From assembly GCF_050908995.1 (NCBI RefSeq), contig NC_135120.1:744001-808000 (forward strand): a DNA stretch of 64,000 bases, in the 5' to 3' direction. The DNA comes from Andrena cerasifolii. Its lineage: Eukaryota > Arthropoda > Insecta > Hymenoptera > Andrenidae. The notes under the pieces are model-generated. The model worked only from the letters and a program-made list of their open reading frames with translations. It did no database searches and was not told where the DNA came from. Below, piece after piece: positions 1 through 10,480 of this stretch (its first letter is position 1; every line of letters begins with the position of its first letter). A program made the translations under genes and the position numbers.

Positions 1-189
1 ACACTTACATTTGTACAACAACTAATTATTGAATATATGAATGGTGTTCGCTTGTAAATCGAGTAGATTCGTTAAAACCATCTTTTACCCAACGATCCTT
101 ATAATATTAGTAGCACATGCCCACAGATACAACTTTAGCGCTCGAGTTGTATCAAACTTTAATTAAGAGTTACGAGGCAACACTAACAT

Positions 190-632
190 TTCCCGCGACT
201 CCCTGATCGCGCATCAGGTTCGTTCACATCTAACACCAAAATAAGGAATCTTCTCTAACCCAGTGGCTCCCCGATTTCGCATCGGGTTCGTTCGCATCCA
301 ACAGCTTCCTGATTTCGCACCAGGTTCGTCTGTAAGTCAACCACCCTCGGAACAGCTCCCTGGTTACGCACCAGGTTCGTCTGTGAATAATCCAACCTCC
401 TAACAGCTCCTCGACTTCGCGTCGAGTTCGTCTGTGTACATCATCCTAGTGACTCCCCGATTTCGCATCGGGTTTGTTCACGATTAATCACCCTCCTGCG
501 GCTCCCTGATTATTAAAGTCAGGTTCGTCCGTGTTTGACCCTATTCCTAGAGGCTCCCTGATTTCGTATCAGGTTCGGGCTCGTTTCCGATAATCCTAGC
601 GGCTCCCTGATTTCGCATCAGGTTCGTCCGCC
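190..632. repeat. Tandem array of nine hairpin-forming units
   Basis: Nine units of about 45-60 bp each carry a 6-bp inverted repeat around a 5-nt loop, usually TTCGC, followed by GGTTCGT or GTTCGT. Stems start near 202, 270, 308, 359, 410, 456, 505, 557 and 606. Both stem strands change together: CCTGAT/ATCAGG, CCCGAT/ATCGGG, CCTGGT/ACCAGG and CTCGAC/GTCGAG all occur. The unit at 308 has one A-C mismatch; the unit at 505 has a G-T pair and a 7-nt loop. No reading frame fits. By analogy with the minisatellite in the solo LTR at 27023-28791 it may sit inside an LTR whose start lies upstream of the window; that is inference. Confidence 0.85.
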
Positions 633-995
633 CTTTAACTAACAAACTCATAAACCGTATTCCTTGGGAAATACCCTTCTCGCCGGCCTCTCGCGTTGCC
701 GCAGCCCCGGCTCGTAACAGGGCAAAGCGTTAAGAGACATTAGAGTGGGCCACATTCCGATTTTTCTAACACTCGAAATGGAATAGTGCGCAAAAATTGA
801 CTTAGGCATGTACAAATTGAACGCAACAAAAATTTTGAAATTGAATGATATTTGACCATCGCACATCAGGCTAAAAATTTCAAAATTTGGCAAAGATACT
901 CCATTTTTTTAAAAAAGTTTAATAACGTTTTTCTCGTATTATTTACAGTTATCGAAGTGGTAAACACACCAAAAGACATTTCCGGTATAATGCAG
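633..995. other. No gene recognised; possible LTR tail
   Basis: This stretch between the hairpin array and the next LTR-like block holds only short frames with no family resemblance. A GC-rich segment around 681-720 ends in GCTCGTAACA and could be the 3' end of the LTR that contains the array, but no partner copy is present to test this. Confidence 0.3.
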
Positions 996-1310
996 TGTGA
1001 CGAAGTGTCGTCACTGCCGCAAAGCCCCCCCCCCCCCCCCCCCCGGCAAATCCTATGGCAAGAATTGCGGGCTACATCGCGCTTGCTAGCGAAGATGCGA
1101 CGGTGCGCACATATAATGGCACCGGCAATCCGAATAGATAGCTCTCTATAGTACTGACCGCTTATCTTGCCAGCTACCGTAGAACCGAGACGCTCACTCT
1201 TTTGTCTGTAACCGATGTGTGCCAATGTCGGCCTTAGTCACGACTGTGCCATTGCAAGCCTGTTTCCAAAATAGATCAAAAGTAATCTTGCGACTCTGCC
1301 TAGACCCGAG
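996..1310 (+). mobile_element. Diverged LTR fragment, gypsy-like family
   Basis: It begins TGTGACGAAG and aligns in order with the LTR at 1876-2570: shared blocks are GCGAAGATG (1089 versus 1983), GACGCTC (1189 versus 2088), the TAGTCACGACTGTGCC block near 1233 versus TAGTCACACGGTGCC near 2128, and AATCTTGCG near 1283 versus 2173. A TATA-like ATATAAT lies near 1111. The copy is strongly diverged and its 3' limit is unclear. It carries a 20-nt C run (1025-1044). Confidence 0.5.
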
Positions 1311-1875
1311 TAACCACTCTACGACCTTATCGTGCCTGAACTCAATTTTCAATCGACAAATTATCATGAAATGCTTACCTGGGATAATCCAGTTATCAAA
1401 AGCGTTTCCAACAAAGAATATTGTGGCGCAGGGGCACGTGATCGCCACATACGGTCAATTTTATTTTCCAGACAGAAACTCTCAAAATTTTATAACAAAT
1501 CACAGTTCGTAAGCATTTTCCCTGCAGACGACGATTCAGATTAAAAATTCAGGGGGTCCTAGGTATTGTTGGTTGATTGGGTAGGGTGTGAGAGGAGTGC
1601 AAAGTGCAGCCATCTCCCTGTGGTGGATACTGGGTCACTTGGGAGATGGCATCTCCGAATCACCAATTGAGCGAAGAACTGCACAAGAAACGTTTTCAGT
1701 GTGATGTACGGACGACCGTATAGGGAACAAAACACATGCAACACTGAGTCGCGAAGGTATCCCAGCGAGAGTGGGGAGTCAGTAGCTCAGGATCCGGCAA
1801 GAGTAAAGCGTGATTGTACTAATATTGGATAATATATGTTAACTCGTCGTTACTGGAGTGTTTAAATTATTATTA
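1311..1875. other. Unassigned spacer between two related LTRs
   Basis: No domain-bearing frame is visible. The short frames do not resemble any family I know. It could be the residue of the element to which the upstream LTR belonged. Confidence 0.3.
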
Positions 1876-2570
1876 TGTGACGAAGCCACGTCACGCGCCG
1901 TGCGAGCATGCGGCGCAGATCGGTTAAGCCGAGTTTCGACCGCGACCGCTAGGCGGCCGCGAAACCGCGAATCGTCTCGCGAGCGAAGATGTACGGTCTG
2001 TCAATATAAAGGCCACAGCGAGCAATGTGGACAGCTCTTGTACAGTACATAGTAGTGTACAAACACCGCCGGACCGTACATCCAAGACGCTCTTTTTGTA
2101 TCCGTGAGGTGTGCACGTGTCGACCATAGTCACACGGTGCCGATTACCAGCCTCCTTTCCGAAATAGGCCGAGAGCAATCTTGCGCCCTACCTTGCCGAT
2201 GAGGTGTCTCCGCGCCCAATAGGCCAGAGCCCTATTGCACATCGGAATTCTCTTGTACGACTCCCGCACGACGCGCCTTATAGACCGTCAGGGCAGAACG
2301 TTCACTACCTCCACATCCTCCGCCCCCCAGCTCGTCGCAAGCGCCGCCGCCGCGTGAACTAACGCCGACGCGATCGAGCCGAACCGAGAACCCGCGACTC
2401 GGAATTGTATAGCCAAAAATAAACAATTCTTATTTATTAGAACCACGCCTCTGATCATTCGTCGAACCTGGCCTTACCGACTGAGTCGGCATCTAACTCC
2501 TTCTCCGTCCCACCGGTAATCGTCTCGCCAACCGGAGACGGTCACAATTATAAACCCGCAAGACATTACA
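1876..2570 (+). mobile_element. 5' LTR of a Ty3/gypsy-like element
   Basis: About 695 bp, bounded by TGTGACGAAG and GACATTACA. It contains a TATA box (TATAAA, 2005-2010) and a polyadenylation signal (AATAAA near 2417). It is followed within five bases by TGGCGACGAGG, a plausible tRNA primer binding site, and 480 bp later by a gag start. That order (LTR, PBS, leader, gag) is why it is called a 5' LTR. No matching 3' LTR lies in the expected position, so the element is truncated. Confidence 0.7.
2005..2010 (+). promoter_or_regulatory. TATA box in LTR
   Basis: TATAAA inside the LTR at 1876-2570, in a GC-rich context typical of a U3/R boundary. Assigned by position only. Confidence 0.45.
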
Positions 2571-2574
2571 ATTT

Positions 2575-2585
2575 TGGCGACGAGG
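2575..2585 (+). promoter_or_regulatory. Primer binding site (tRNA-primed)
   Basis: TGGCGACGAGG starts four bases after the CA end of the LTR. It begins TGG, the complement of the tRNA CCA tail, as expected for minus-strand priming of an LTR retrotransposon. The tRNA identity was not determined. Confidence 0.6.
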
Positions 2586-3049
2586 TCTTTTTGAACTCAC
2601 TAGCAATACGTGGCGACGCGTACCAAAACAAATTTAGCACGGGACGGAATTAAAGTTATACGTAAACGGAACAGGTGCGCTGTAAAGTAATAAAAGAGCC
2701 GGAATAAAAATATAAGTGAATCGTGAGTAGTCGGAACGTGATTAGTAAACGATAAAACAGTGATGAACAGAAAAGTGCCACAGTGTTAGATACAAATGCC
2801 GGACACTAATAAGAAATCCATTGAGTATACCACAAAATCGTGGATTTATAAATTAAATAAGCCATAAATAATTTAAATTGTAACGCAGTTACAATTAAGA
2901 TCCAACGAAAATCGTGGCACCGACAAGTTGCGTAAAATTCTACGCGCTCACATAAACGAAGTAAACAAAGAAGAAGGGCAAAAACATGTCGACTCGGAGA
3001 AACTGCTGGATAGCGAAGCAAAAACAAGGTGTTAAAGGTAACTCACACA
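2586..3049. other. Leader region of the gypsy-like element
   Basis: AT-rich untranslated stretch between the primer binding site and the gag start codon. No other feature seen. Confidence 0.45.
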
Positions 3050-3259
3050 ATGGCAGAAGGCACCACCACAAAGTTAAAGTTTCACTTAGGGAAATATGAC
3101 TGGGAAATGTACATAGAAAGGATCGAATTACATTTCATAGCAAACGACGTTAAGACAGAGAAACAAGTTGCGGTATTTTTGACAAATATAAATCCCGAAA
3201 CGTATAAATTGGTTCACGATTTGTGTGCACACTGCGGAAAACAATGGTCGAGAACATAG
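3050..3259 (+). pseudogene. Ty3/gypsy gag N-terminal fragment
   Basis: The ATG at 3050 opens a 69-codon frame. Its start (MAEGTTTKLKFH), the stretch YDWEMYIERIELHF and the later ETYKLVHDLC are characteristic of the capsid N-terminus of insect Ty3/gypsy elements, which assembles the intracellular particle. The similarity stops near 3230, where family members continue for several hundred more residues; here it ends with a stop at 3257. No CCHC knuckle, protease or RT follows, so the element is deleted from this point. Position about 480 bp after the primer binding site supports the choice of start. Confidence 0.7.
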
Positions 3260-3789
3260 AAATTGTAGTCTAAAATTTACAAGCGAATTCAATATATTTA
3301 AATGTGTTGGTAAACGGCAGAGGTGGGTAAAAAAATATTTGAAATAAAAAAAATGATTTCGAATAAAAGGCAAAAATTTTATTCAAAACTCATCAAATAA
3401 AAATAGCCCATAGTTAGTTTTTATGCGTAGCACCATAAATAATGTTTTTATTCGACGGGAATTCATCCGACGGCCACGGATAATGTTTTAATTCGACGGG
3501 AATTCATCCGGAGCTCCGAATAATGTTGTCACTTTCATTTGTATTTATATCCAAAAGTTATTTAAAGCTTAAATAACTCTAGGCGAGCCTCTAGCACCTT
3601 TGTACCGTTCACCCGTCTAAACTGCAGCGCGGAATTGCTAGGCGCTGTGTCATCGGTTATACAGAAACGGAATTTCTTTATTTATCATCGTATCAATATG
3701 AAAGTGACGCCATTCTCCCGATTAAATTGACAAAAAAATATTTAAATCGGACTACTTTTAACGAAACGGGCTCTCAATCCTGCAAATTA
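3260..3789. other. AT-rich spacer with a short direct repeat
   Basis: No gene. Around 3436-3515 the segment TATTCGACGGGAATTCATCC occurs twice in tandem, about 50 bp apart. CAGAGGTGGGTAA near 3319 resembles hAT terminal repeats, but I found no matching right end. Confidence 0.3.
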
Positions 3790-5404
3790 ATTTTTATTTA
3801 TTTTCATTTATTTATTTCATTAACGGGACAAAACCCAGTATATACATAAGAAACAAAAGAAAACGATGGTGTACAAAGAGAGAACAGAAATCAAATCAAC
3901 GCCAACGTCTGGTAGGAATAACCAACCCGCCACTTATTGATACCTAGGGGATCAGAAAGTACAGATTACTGAGCGCTTGAATGACTCCAAACAGAAGCCG
4001 TGAAAATTGATTCGGTCAGCCACCTCATTCCCACGCAAGCAGATTCTAGCGATAGGGTCACTCATTCGCAGGTCAGTTCTATACGGTTCGACCCGAAAAG
4101 GCGGAGTCTGACGCAACGGACGAGGCACAATATGCAAGTTGATTAACTGCAGCAATTGGGAGCAATTTATGTAACCATTAAGTATTTTAAATGAAAAGGA
4201 GAAGTCAACTAGTATAAGGCGGTGCCGCATGGAGAAAAAGTTAAACCGAGCCATAATCGGTCGGTAATTATGGTCAAACCTATGCATAGGTTGCCCGAGA
4301 CGAAAAGCAACGATACGCAAAAACTTGTGCTTAATTCTTTCCAGTGCGTCGAGAAGGGAAACTTCGGGAGTATGAATGACTGCTTCTTTTTGATCCCACG
4401 CGAATACCTCATTATAAAGCCTACTGTTTAGAGGTTGAAGGGGTGACTTTCTTTACATGCAAGGCGAAAGAAAATGCAGAGTGGTAGGAAACGCCCAGAT
4501 GGCAGATGCTCCCGATACAGGACAAATACACCTGGTTACACGAGTAACTGAAATTAAACGTACTGCGCGACCGAGACAGCCTTAATACCTAACATTTAGA
4601 TAGGTTTAAAGAAAGCCTATTGTCACCACACCAGGTGGATAGCCTATCAAGGTCCAATTAGAGTTCTCGCGCATCCACAAAGGAGTTAACCCTAGAAAAT
4701 AACTTGAGGTCGTCCGCATAAAGCAGCGCGGTACCAATTTGAAAAGAGTTAGCAAGACTCTTGATGAAGATGCAAAAAAGCCAGGGTCCTAAATGAGACC
4801 CCTGGGGCACCCCCGATAAGACGTTAATCGGCTGCGATCGGTAACATCGAACCTTTATACTTTGCGTTCTGTCCGTTAAGTAGCTACTTAACCACTGTAA
4901 GAGCTTGCCACGAAAACCAAAGGCACTCAACTTGATCAGCAGAATGTCGTGATCCACAGAATCAAAGGTCTTCCTAAAATCAGTGTAAATCACATCCACC
5001 TGCTAATGCGTATCCAAAGCAGAGGAAACGTAATTCCAGAAAACTGAAAGGTTGGTCACCGTGGATCTGCGAGGAATAAAACTGTGGTGTGGCTCAGATT
5101 GGAGATAATACTGAGCAAAGAAATAGGCCTGTAGTTCGTGACATCATTCTTGACACCTGATTTGAAAATAGAAGCCACCACACACTATTTCCAGGAGCTT
5201 ATTCACGTCGAGGGCCTTAATTGCATTAAAAATTTCCCCAAGACTGATGTTAAGGTTCGAGAGGGACACCACAGAATCACAGTCGATGCAGAATTGAGGG
5301 ATAACCCGGAAGGGGGTACGAAAACTGAGTTTGATGCGTAATATCGTGAAATTCGTGTAAAGTATTCGTTTACTTAAGATTAGTAATTCAGTTTTTAAGT
5401 GCAA
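3790..5404 (-). mobile_element. Jockey/CR1-type LINE remnant, minus strand
   Basis: On the minus strand, LINE coding fragments run from about 5404 down to 3952, followed by a 3' tail near 3790-3830 made of repeated ATAAATAAATG-like units, as expected for this class. The 5' endonuclease part is missing. Internal coding is shortened and shifts frame several times. Flanking target duplications were not identified. Confidence 0.65.
3952..5404 (-). pseudogene. LINE ORF2 fragment (reverse transcriptase plus C-terminus)
   Basis: Three minus-strand pieces belong together. At 5144-5404 is pre-RT sequence. At 4658-4999 is an RT core with VIYTDFRKTFDSVDHDILL (motif A), GVPQGSHLGPWLF (motif B) and LLYADDLKLF (the YADD catalytic box). 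At 3952-4320 is the C-terminal region, where LLQLINLHIVPRPLR and nearby residues match the end of Jockey-type ORF2 proteins. The product would be the reverse transcriptase that copies the element RNA at the target site. Frameshifts separate the pieces, the endonuclease is absent, and sequence between 5000 and 5144 looks shortened, so this copy is dead. Clade assignment (Jockey or CR1) is approximate. Confidence 0.75.
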
Positions 5405-5912
5405 GTAAATTAGGCGTCATTAAAATCATGCACAACTCATTAATTGTAACTAAGTAGTTAACCAATCCATTTATTTTTCAATTGATTGATGCGAAACTTT
5501 GGTTAAGAAATCGCAATACGGAGCTAATATTCTAGGCCCTAGAATCGACGGTATTGTCAATATTGCAGTTGAGAGTGTTGACACGCGTGTAACGAACCTC
5601 AAACCCCCGCCACAGCCCTTTTGCCCCTATTAAAAGACCAACCGCTAGCATAATGTTTCGTATTACAATTTGCGTCTCTTTCTAGTTTGTAAGAGTGTTC
5701 GTGCGTCGAATGGAACTGGTGTGAGTAATGAGTATAGTGATGGGAAGGGGAAAACCGGATGCACGTGCGATCGGCAGATCGACTGGAGTACGGATCGAGC
5801 GTACCGTAGAAGGGATTGCGTAATCTTACGCAATGAATGATCGCAATTGCAATTATCGCAATTATGAATCGGTCCAGATCGCGATTGGAGCGTGCTCAAG
5901 GAGCGAAATAAG

Positions 5913-5918
5913 TATAAA
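5913..5918 (+). promoter_or_regulatory. TATA box of family A LTR
   Basis: TATAAA in AAGTATAAATCCGAGCCC, conserved in position and flanks with 13658-13663 of the other family A LTR (ATGTATAAATACGGGCCC). Conservation between two copies supports a promoter role. Confidence 0.6.
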
Positions 5919-6164
5919 TCCGAGCCCATCCACTGAGTGACTTCACCTCTGAGATATCCAGAGAACATTAAGAGTCATACTATTGCATTTATAACTAGTA
6001 TCCTGGGTAGCTCCTAAAGGCGGGATCTCCTACCTGCGATTGGTCGCTGCGACTGGTCGCAGCGATTTGTCCCAGCGACTGGCCCTGGCTGAATTTCCTT
6101 ACCTGCGACCAAGTCCATTGCCACAGTGGGACAGAATCCCAAGAAATAAGGAAAGGAGTCTGTT

Positions 6165-6430
6165 TCTCTCTGAGTCTCTCTCTCCCTCTCTCTCTCTCCC
6201 TCTCTCTCCCTTTCTCTCCCTCTCGCTCTCGCTCTCGCTCTCTCTCGCACTCTCTCGCTCTCTCTCGTTTTCTCTCTCTCTCTCGCTCTCGCTCTCTCCC
6301 TCCCTCCCTCCCTCCCCCCCTCTCTCTCCTTCCTTCTCCTCCTCTCACCCTCTCTCCCTCTCTCCTTCCCTCTCCTCCTCTCTCCCTCTCTCCCTCTCTC
6401 TCCCTCTCTCTCTCTCTCCCTCCCTCCTGA
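6165..6430. repeat. CT-rich microsatellite
   Basis: About 265 bp of imperfect (TC)n, (CTCC)n and (CTCG)n. Long open frames in all registers here (Arg/Glu- or Ser/Leu-rich) are artefacts of the repeat. Confidence 0.95.
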
Positions 6431-6889
6431 AACTTTGCAGGCGTGCGTAGTGATGATGGCAATACAAAATTGTGAAAAGAAAAACCGGAGGGTATGAAAA
6501 AATGATCCAGTCACCAATAATTTTAAACCATAACCCCAAATCCAATCGACTTGAAATCAGCCATTCGCGTTCTTTACGAAAACGACATAAATCCCGCTAC
6601 GTTGTCCGGGTCGCTAGTCCGCATCGTGATTTCAATTTATCGCGGTCCTGTCATGGTGCGAAATCAATCGACAGTTTATGTATATAGAGGTCGCGTACGA
6701 GGGAATATATGTGAACATGAACAATATGATATAAGTAATTAATACAATTACTTAGCACTGTAGGGTTTAAGCAAACTGTTAACCTGTGTGTAGCAATAAA
6801 AGATATTTGTAAAGAAGTCTGAGCTGTGAAATGTAAATCCACAAACAGTAAAAACTAGAAAATAAAAAAATGTATATAAAAAAAAACAT

Positions 6890-7174
6890 TTATGCTAAAC
6901 GATTTTATTAAAAATTCACTGAATATTAAAAAATAATTATTTTCTTGTACTACAATGTCGATGGTGCTTTTTCACTTTAAATAAAATCGTGGAGCAGGAT
7001 ATTTCAAAACCGAATATGAATCAATTTAATGCAGCATCAAGCGTAAAAATTAATTTGTTGTGAGATATTCTGCTCCACGATTTTATTTAAAGTGAAAAAA
7101 CGCCATCGAATTGTAGTACAAGAACAGAATTTTTCTCGTTTTTAGTGCAGTTTTAATAAAATCGTTTAACATAA
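6890..7174. repeat. Foldback (hairpin) MITE, about 285 bp
   Basis: Left arm TTATGCTAAACGATTTTATT pairs with the right arm AATAAAATCGTTTAACATAA. A second long block pairs as well: CTTGTACTACAATGTCGATG and TAAATAAAATCGTGGAGCAG on the left with their complements at 7060-7125. The loop is about 60 bp. No coding capacity. Confidence 0.8.
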
Positions 7175-7298
7175 CATTATTATTATATATTTTATTTGTT
7201 TCATAATCAACATATTATAATACTTGTGCCTTGTACTGCGGAAAGAAACATTCGCGAATATTTAACAATATTCGATTAAATGCCTGTATTCTATGTCA

Positions 7299-8413
7299 CA
7301 CAGTGGGGGACTGATTCCCAAGAAATAAGAAAAAATGCAACATCCCATATTTCGCATTCAAAAATGCCGAATTTTATTAAGGAAGTTAATAAAGGGGAAT
7401 ATACAACTGATACGAAGGTTTGGCATTATTTAAGAAACTAACGTCAATTTGTCAATAATTTCAATACAACTAAAAGAATTTGATAAATAAACCGTGGGAA
7501 GTGCAGAAATATTTGCAAATCTGTATCCATGTTATCCTATATACCAAATACTGTTCACAAAGTGTTCATACATTCCTGCGAATGTATAAAATATTTTGGC
7601 AACCTTCCACTCGGCCAATTGGGTGAAGAGACCCAAAATGAAGAAGCCAGAAATAAAGATTTTAAAAATTATAGCTGAAATTGTAGCTCAAAATATTCTA
7701 TCCATCCAATGGCCTTCTCTCACATCTGAATACGTCAGCGTGGGTTTTTGTTTTAATATTCCAACGCATGTTTATATTTGAGAGATATGGGATCTCTTTC
7801 GAATTTGTAGCAGGACAAAGCAGGCCCCATCAGTCAGCCGACCACCTCCTTTCTTCCTGTGGCTGATACATTATTCGATCTAACATAAGAACATCTTCTT
7901 CGTTTGGTAATTGTGCGGACCATAAAATTAATTTTCGTTACGGTCAACGTTCCGACCATACTTATTATTCTTTTTTACTGAAGTGAAACACGGTTTATTG
8001 CCTGCCGAACGTAGAGGAATTAGCTTGTAGCAATTGGGGATTAAGCCTAAAAATTGTTCCGTTGTTCTGCAAGTTACTTGGCAGATGTTTCCTAATTACT
8101 TTATATCGTGTAGGGGGCCAAAAGTCTTGTGTCATAAAGCTGTAGTAAACCGTGGCCCGCTAACAATCCGTTTAGGGCATCACTGTGTCGATACGAACAC
8201 TGCACTTTCCATGGTATATTTATCAAATTCTTTTAGTTTTATTGCAATTATTGACGTTAATTGATGACAAATTGACGTTATTTTCTCAAATAACGTCAAA
8301 CTTGTGTGTTAATAATTTTTGTATCAATTTCCTTAATAATATTCGGCATTTTTAAATGCGAAATACAGGATGATGCATTTTTTCCCTATTTCTTGGGATT
8401 CACCCCCACTGTG
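7299..8413. mobile_element. Inverted-repeat element with CACAGTG ends (inner pair)
   Basis: Left end CACAGTGGGGGACTGATTCC and right end GGATTCACCCCCACTGTG pair, and pairing continues for about 90 bp inward (GAAATA, AAAAAATGCA, TTTCGCATT, AAATGCCGAAT, TTATTAAGGAA blocks). The first 30 bp are the same family as the pair at 6122/8851. No transposase frame inside; 5-bp and 8-bp flanks do not match, so the superfamily is undecided. Confidence 0.6.
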
Positions 8414-9925
8414 CAAATGCTTTTTCCGCAGTAGCAAGGACAAGGTCATGTTGATTATAAAACAAAAAAAAATTTGTTCGGAAGTTCCCGGGAGACAACT
8501 CAAAACTCGATGATTATGACAATTTTTCAATTGGTTTCTTGTGGAAAATGACTGTATGTAACTAATTATTTGCTATTACTTAGCCGACTCGATACTACTC
8601 ATTTGGGGCCCCAAAAATTTTGTTCTTTTATATCACCAAAAATTAAAAGACTCGATTTAAAATTCTGCACGAAAAATACATACAAACATAGACACGTGTT
8701 TATACACAGATCAGAAGTAGGCGTCATGATATTTTTTATCTTTTTTAGGTGCTCATATTAGTAGTCTACAGGTATTATATAAAAATACATACTCCCATAT
8801 CTTTTGAATTCTGACTTCTTTCCTTATTTCTTGGGGTTCTGTCCCACTGTGGCAATGGATCGCAGCGTGACTTGGTCGTTAGACTCCCTTCAGGAGCAGT
8901 CTAGCAACCGGTGGTCGCAGTGCCCAGTCTGCGACTGGGTATAATGACAAACAGACCCTCATCGCATTGAGTTGCGTCTCGAGTAGCCTAGGCTGGTATT
9001 CAAACAGACTCGCATCAGGCTCCTACGTCTGGTGCATACCCAACGATCGCAGACGCTTGTAGGAGAGCAGACGCATGGTTCCCCATTGCACCAGTATACT
9101 GCGACCAATCGCAGGTAGGAGATTCCGCCTTAAGACGGCTCCTGGACCACGAGAATCTTCCATCTCAGGTTGTTTCAACTAGTTCCTGAGCATCGTGGAA
9201 GTAATTATCTCAGGTTGTTTTAACTAACACCATCGTACATCGTGGAAGCAATAATCTCAGGTTATTTTAACTAACACCTGAGCATGGTGGAAGTCACTAT
9301 CTAGAACAACTCTGTCTCTTTCAAACACTAAATAAACATTCAAACTCCTCCTAAATCCAGATCACGCAATCCATTCGAATTCCATCATTGTCTAGCCATT
9401 AAGGTCACTTCCTACTAAATCGACTAAACGCTAACAGATCGATCATAGGTATTTTGTTTTTTACCGACTACGAGTCGCAACCTATTTCATTCAAGCGTCA
9501 TTATACTAAATTACGTTCTATTTGGGGCAAGCGTCATTATACTAATTTATGTTCTACTTCGATCAAACGTCTTTATATCGTTTTGCGTTCGATTTGAACG
9601 AAGCGTGTTTATATTAATTTACGTCTTACTTCGACCAAGCGTCATTTAAAATTTATGTTCTATTTCGACCTAAGTGTCATATTTATACTTTTCTATTTCA
9701 ACCTAAGCGTCACATTATTATTATTTACATCAATATCATTTATATTCTTTTATACTGACTACAACGTCATTAACTTTGTTAATTAGTTATACGTAGAAGG
9801 TGTTCTTCGTGAATAAAAACTGTTAAGAAGAATTCTGTTTCGTGAAATTCATTCCTTTATTGCGCACCACTCAAACCTATCTCCAAAATCCTGTAACACG
9901 CGTCAACGCCTCGTCTAGAAATGTG

Positions 9926-10331
9926 AAGCCGCGTATTCACCTGTGTATTCGCCCCGAATGTGGATCGGGCGCGCACCGATTTTTTGCTCGTTCGAAGCTT
10001 GGCGCGCGTTCGAAACGCGCATTCGGCGCGCTTTCGGGACGATCCGCTTGCTGGCGGTCTATCAAAGAGTGCATTGGGGTCCGAACAATACCATGACATG
10101 GATGCCGCAAATTTCACTCAACCCCGAACGCGCGCCGGACGTGCGCCGAATGCGCACCGAACGCGCGCCGACCGCGCGCTGTGCTCCGAACGAGCAAAAA
10201 ATCGGTGCGTGCCGAATGCACATTCGGGGCGAATGCACAGGTGAATACGCGGCTGTACACGAACGAGTAAAAAATCGGTGCGCGCCCGATGCGCATTCGG
10301 GGCGAATGCTCAGGTTAATACGCGGCTTTAA
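9926..10331. repeat. GC-rich inverted repeat with duplicated right arm
   Basis: The block from 9926 to about 9995 (GCCGCGTATTCACCTGTG, then GCGCACCGATTTTTTGCTCG) reappears in reverse complement at about 10188-10256 and again at 10262-10331. It is a MITE-like hairpin whose right arm was duplicated. The centre is rich in CGAACGCGCGCCG-like motifs. Arg/Ala-rich open frames here are composition artefacts. Confidence 0.7.
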
Positions 10332-10333
10332 AG

Positions 10334-10480
10334 CAGGGTCCCACTGGTGCAACGGCGCGCCGCGCACGACGTTTTCGTCCATTTGAAAGGGTCTAATTTA
10401 TGAGGTCGCGCACACGAAATGCGCCGACGCTCTGGCAGGCGGGCACGCGGATGCTTGGCGCGCACGTCTAAGACAACGGA
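10334..10480. repeat. Repeat end, CAGGGTCCCACT family
   Basis: CAGGGTCCCACTGGTGCAAC followed by GGCGCGCCGCGCACG matches in reverse complement the right end of a repeat at 25139-25239. It is probably one end of a DNA transposon or MITE; the other end was not found. Confidence 0.5.

Larger units (their letters stand above)
6122..8851. repeat. Inverted repeat with CACAGTG ends (outer pair)
   Basis: CACAGTGGGACAGAATCCCA at 6122 and its near-perfect complement ending at 8851 continue to pair for about 35 bp inward (GAAATAAGGAAAG). Outside the heptamer the flanks also pair (CCATTGC/GCAATGG), so a clean target duplication cannot be read. It is either a nested element or an inner part of the Harbinger-like repeat. 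Confidence 0.55.
6018..9130. mobile_element. Harbinger-like non-autonomous element, TSD TAA
   Basis: Terminal inverted repeats of about 31 bp (AGGCGGGATCTCCTACCTGC at the left, its complement with one mismatch ending AGATTCCGCCT at the right) are flanked by TAA at 6015-6017 and 9131-9133. A 3-bp TAA/TTA duplication is the hallmark of PIF/Harbinger. Subterminal repeats of GCGACTGGTCGC type occur at both ends. No transposase frame is visible. It sits inside the solo LTR, and later insertions sit inside it. Confidence 0.75.
5588..9898 (+). mobile_element. Solo LTR (family A) split by a Harbinger-like element
   Basis: The LTR starts TGTAACGAACC at 5588 and ends CTGTAACA at 9898; CGCG precedes (5584-5587) and follows (9899-9902), a likely 4-bp target duplication. 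Removing 6018-9130 leaves about 1.2 kb, the length of the related LTR at 13228-14462. The two share the start (TGTAACRAACCT), a TATAAAT promoter, and an end with GAATAAA and CACTCRAAC before the terminus. Inside are a 45-bp tandem repeat (about 9161-9302, three copies) and a degenerate 40-45-bp repeat built on GCGTCATTATAC (about 9495-9720). No internal domain is present, so it is a solo LTR. The terminus also has local inverted symmetry, so the duplication is probable rather than proven. Confidence 0.75.

Noticed and set aside
190..632. CRISPR array
   Set aside because: Units are degenerate, vary inside the stem, have no unique spacers of constant length, and the sequence is eukaryotic; no Cas genes.
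5995..6462. Long Arg/Glu- and Ser/Leu-rich open frames on both strands
   Set aside because: They are reading registers of the CT microsatellite at 6165-6430; no domain and no context support.
9842..10386. Overlapping Arg/Ala-rich frames of 78-147 codons
   Set aside because: They follow CG-rich inverted repeat composition and overlap one another on both strands.
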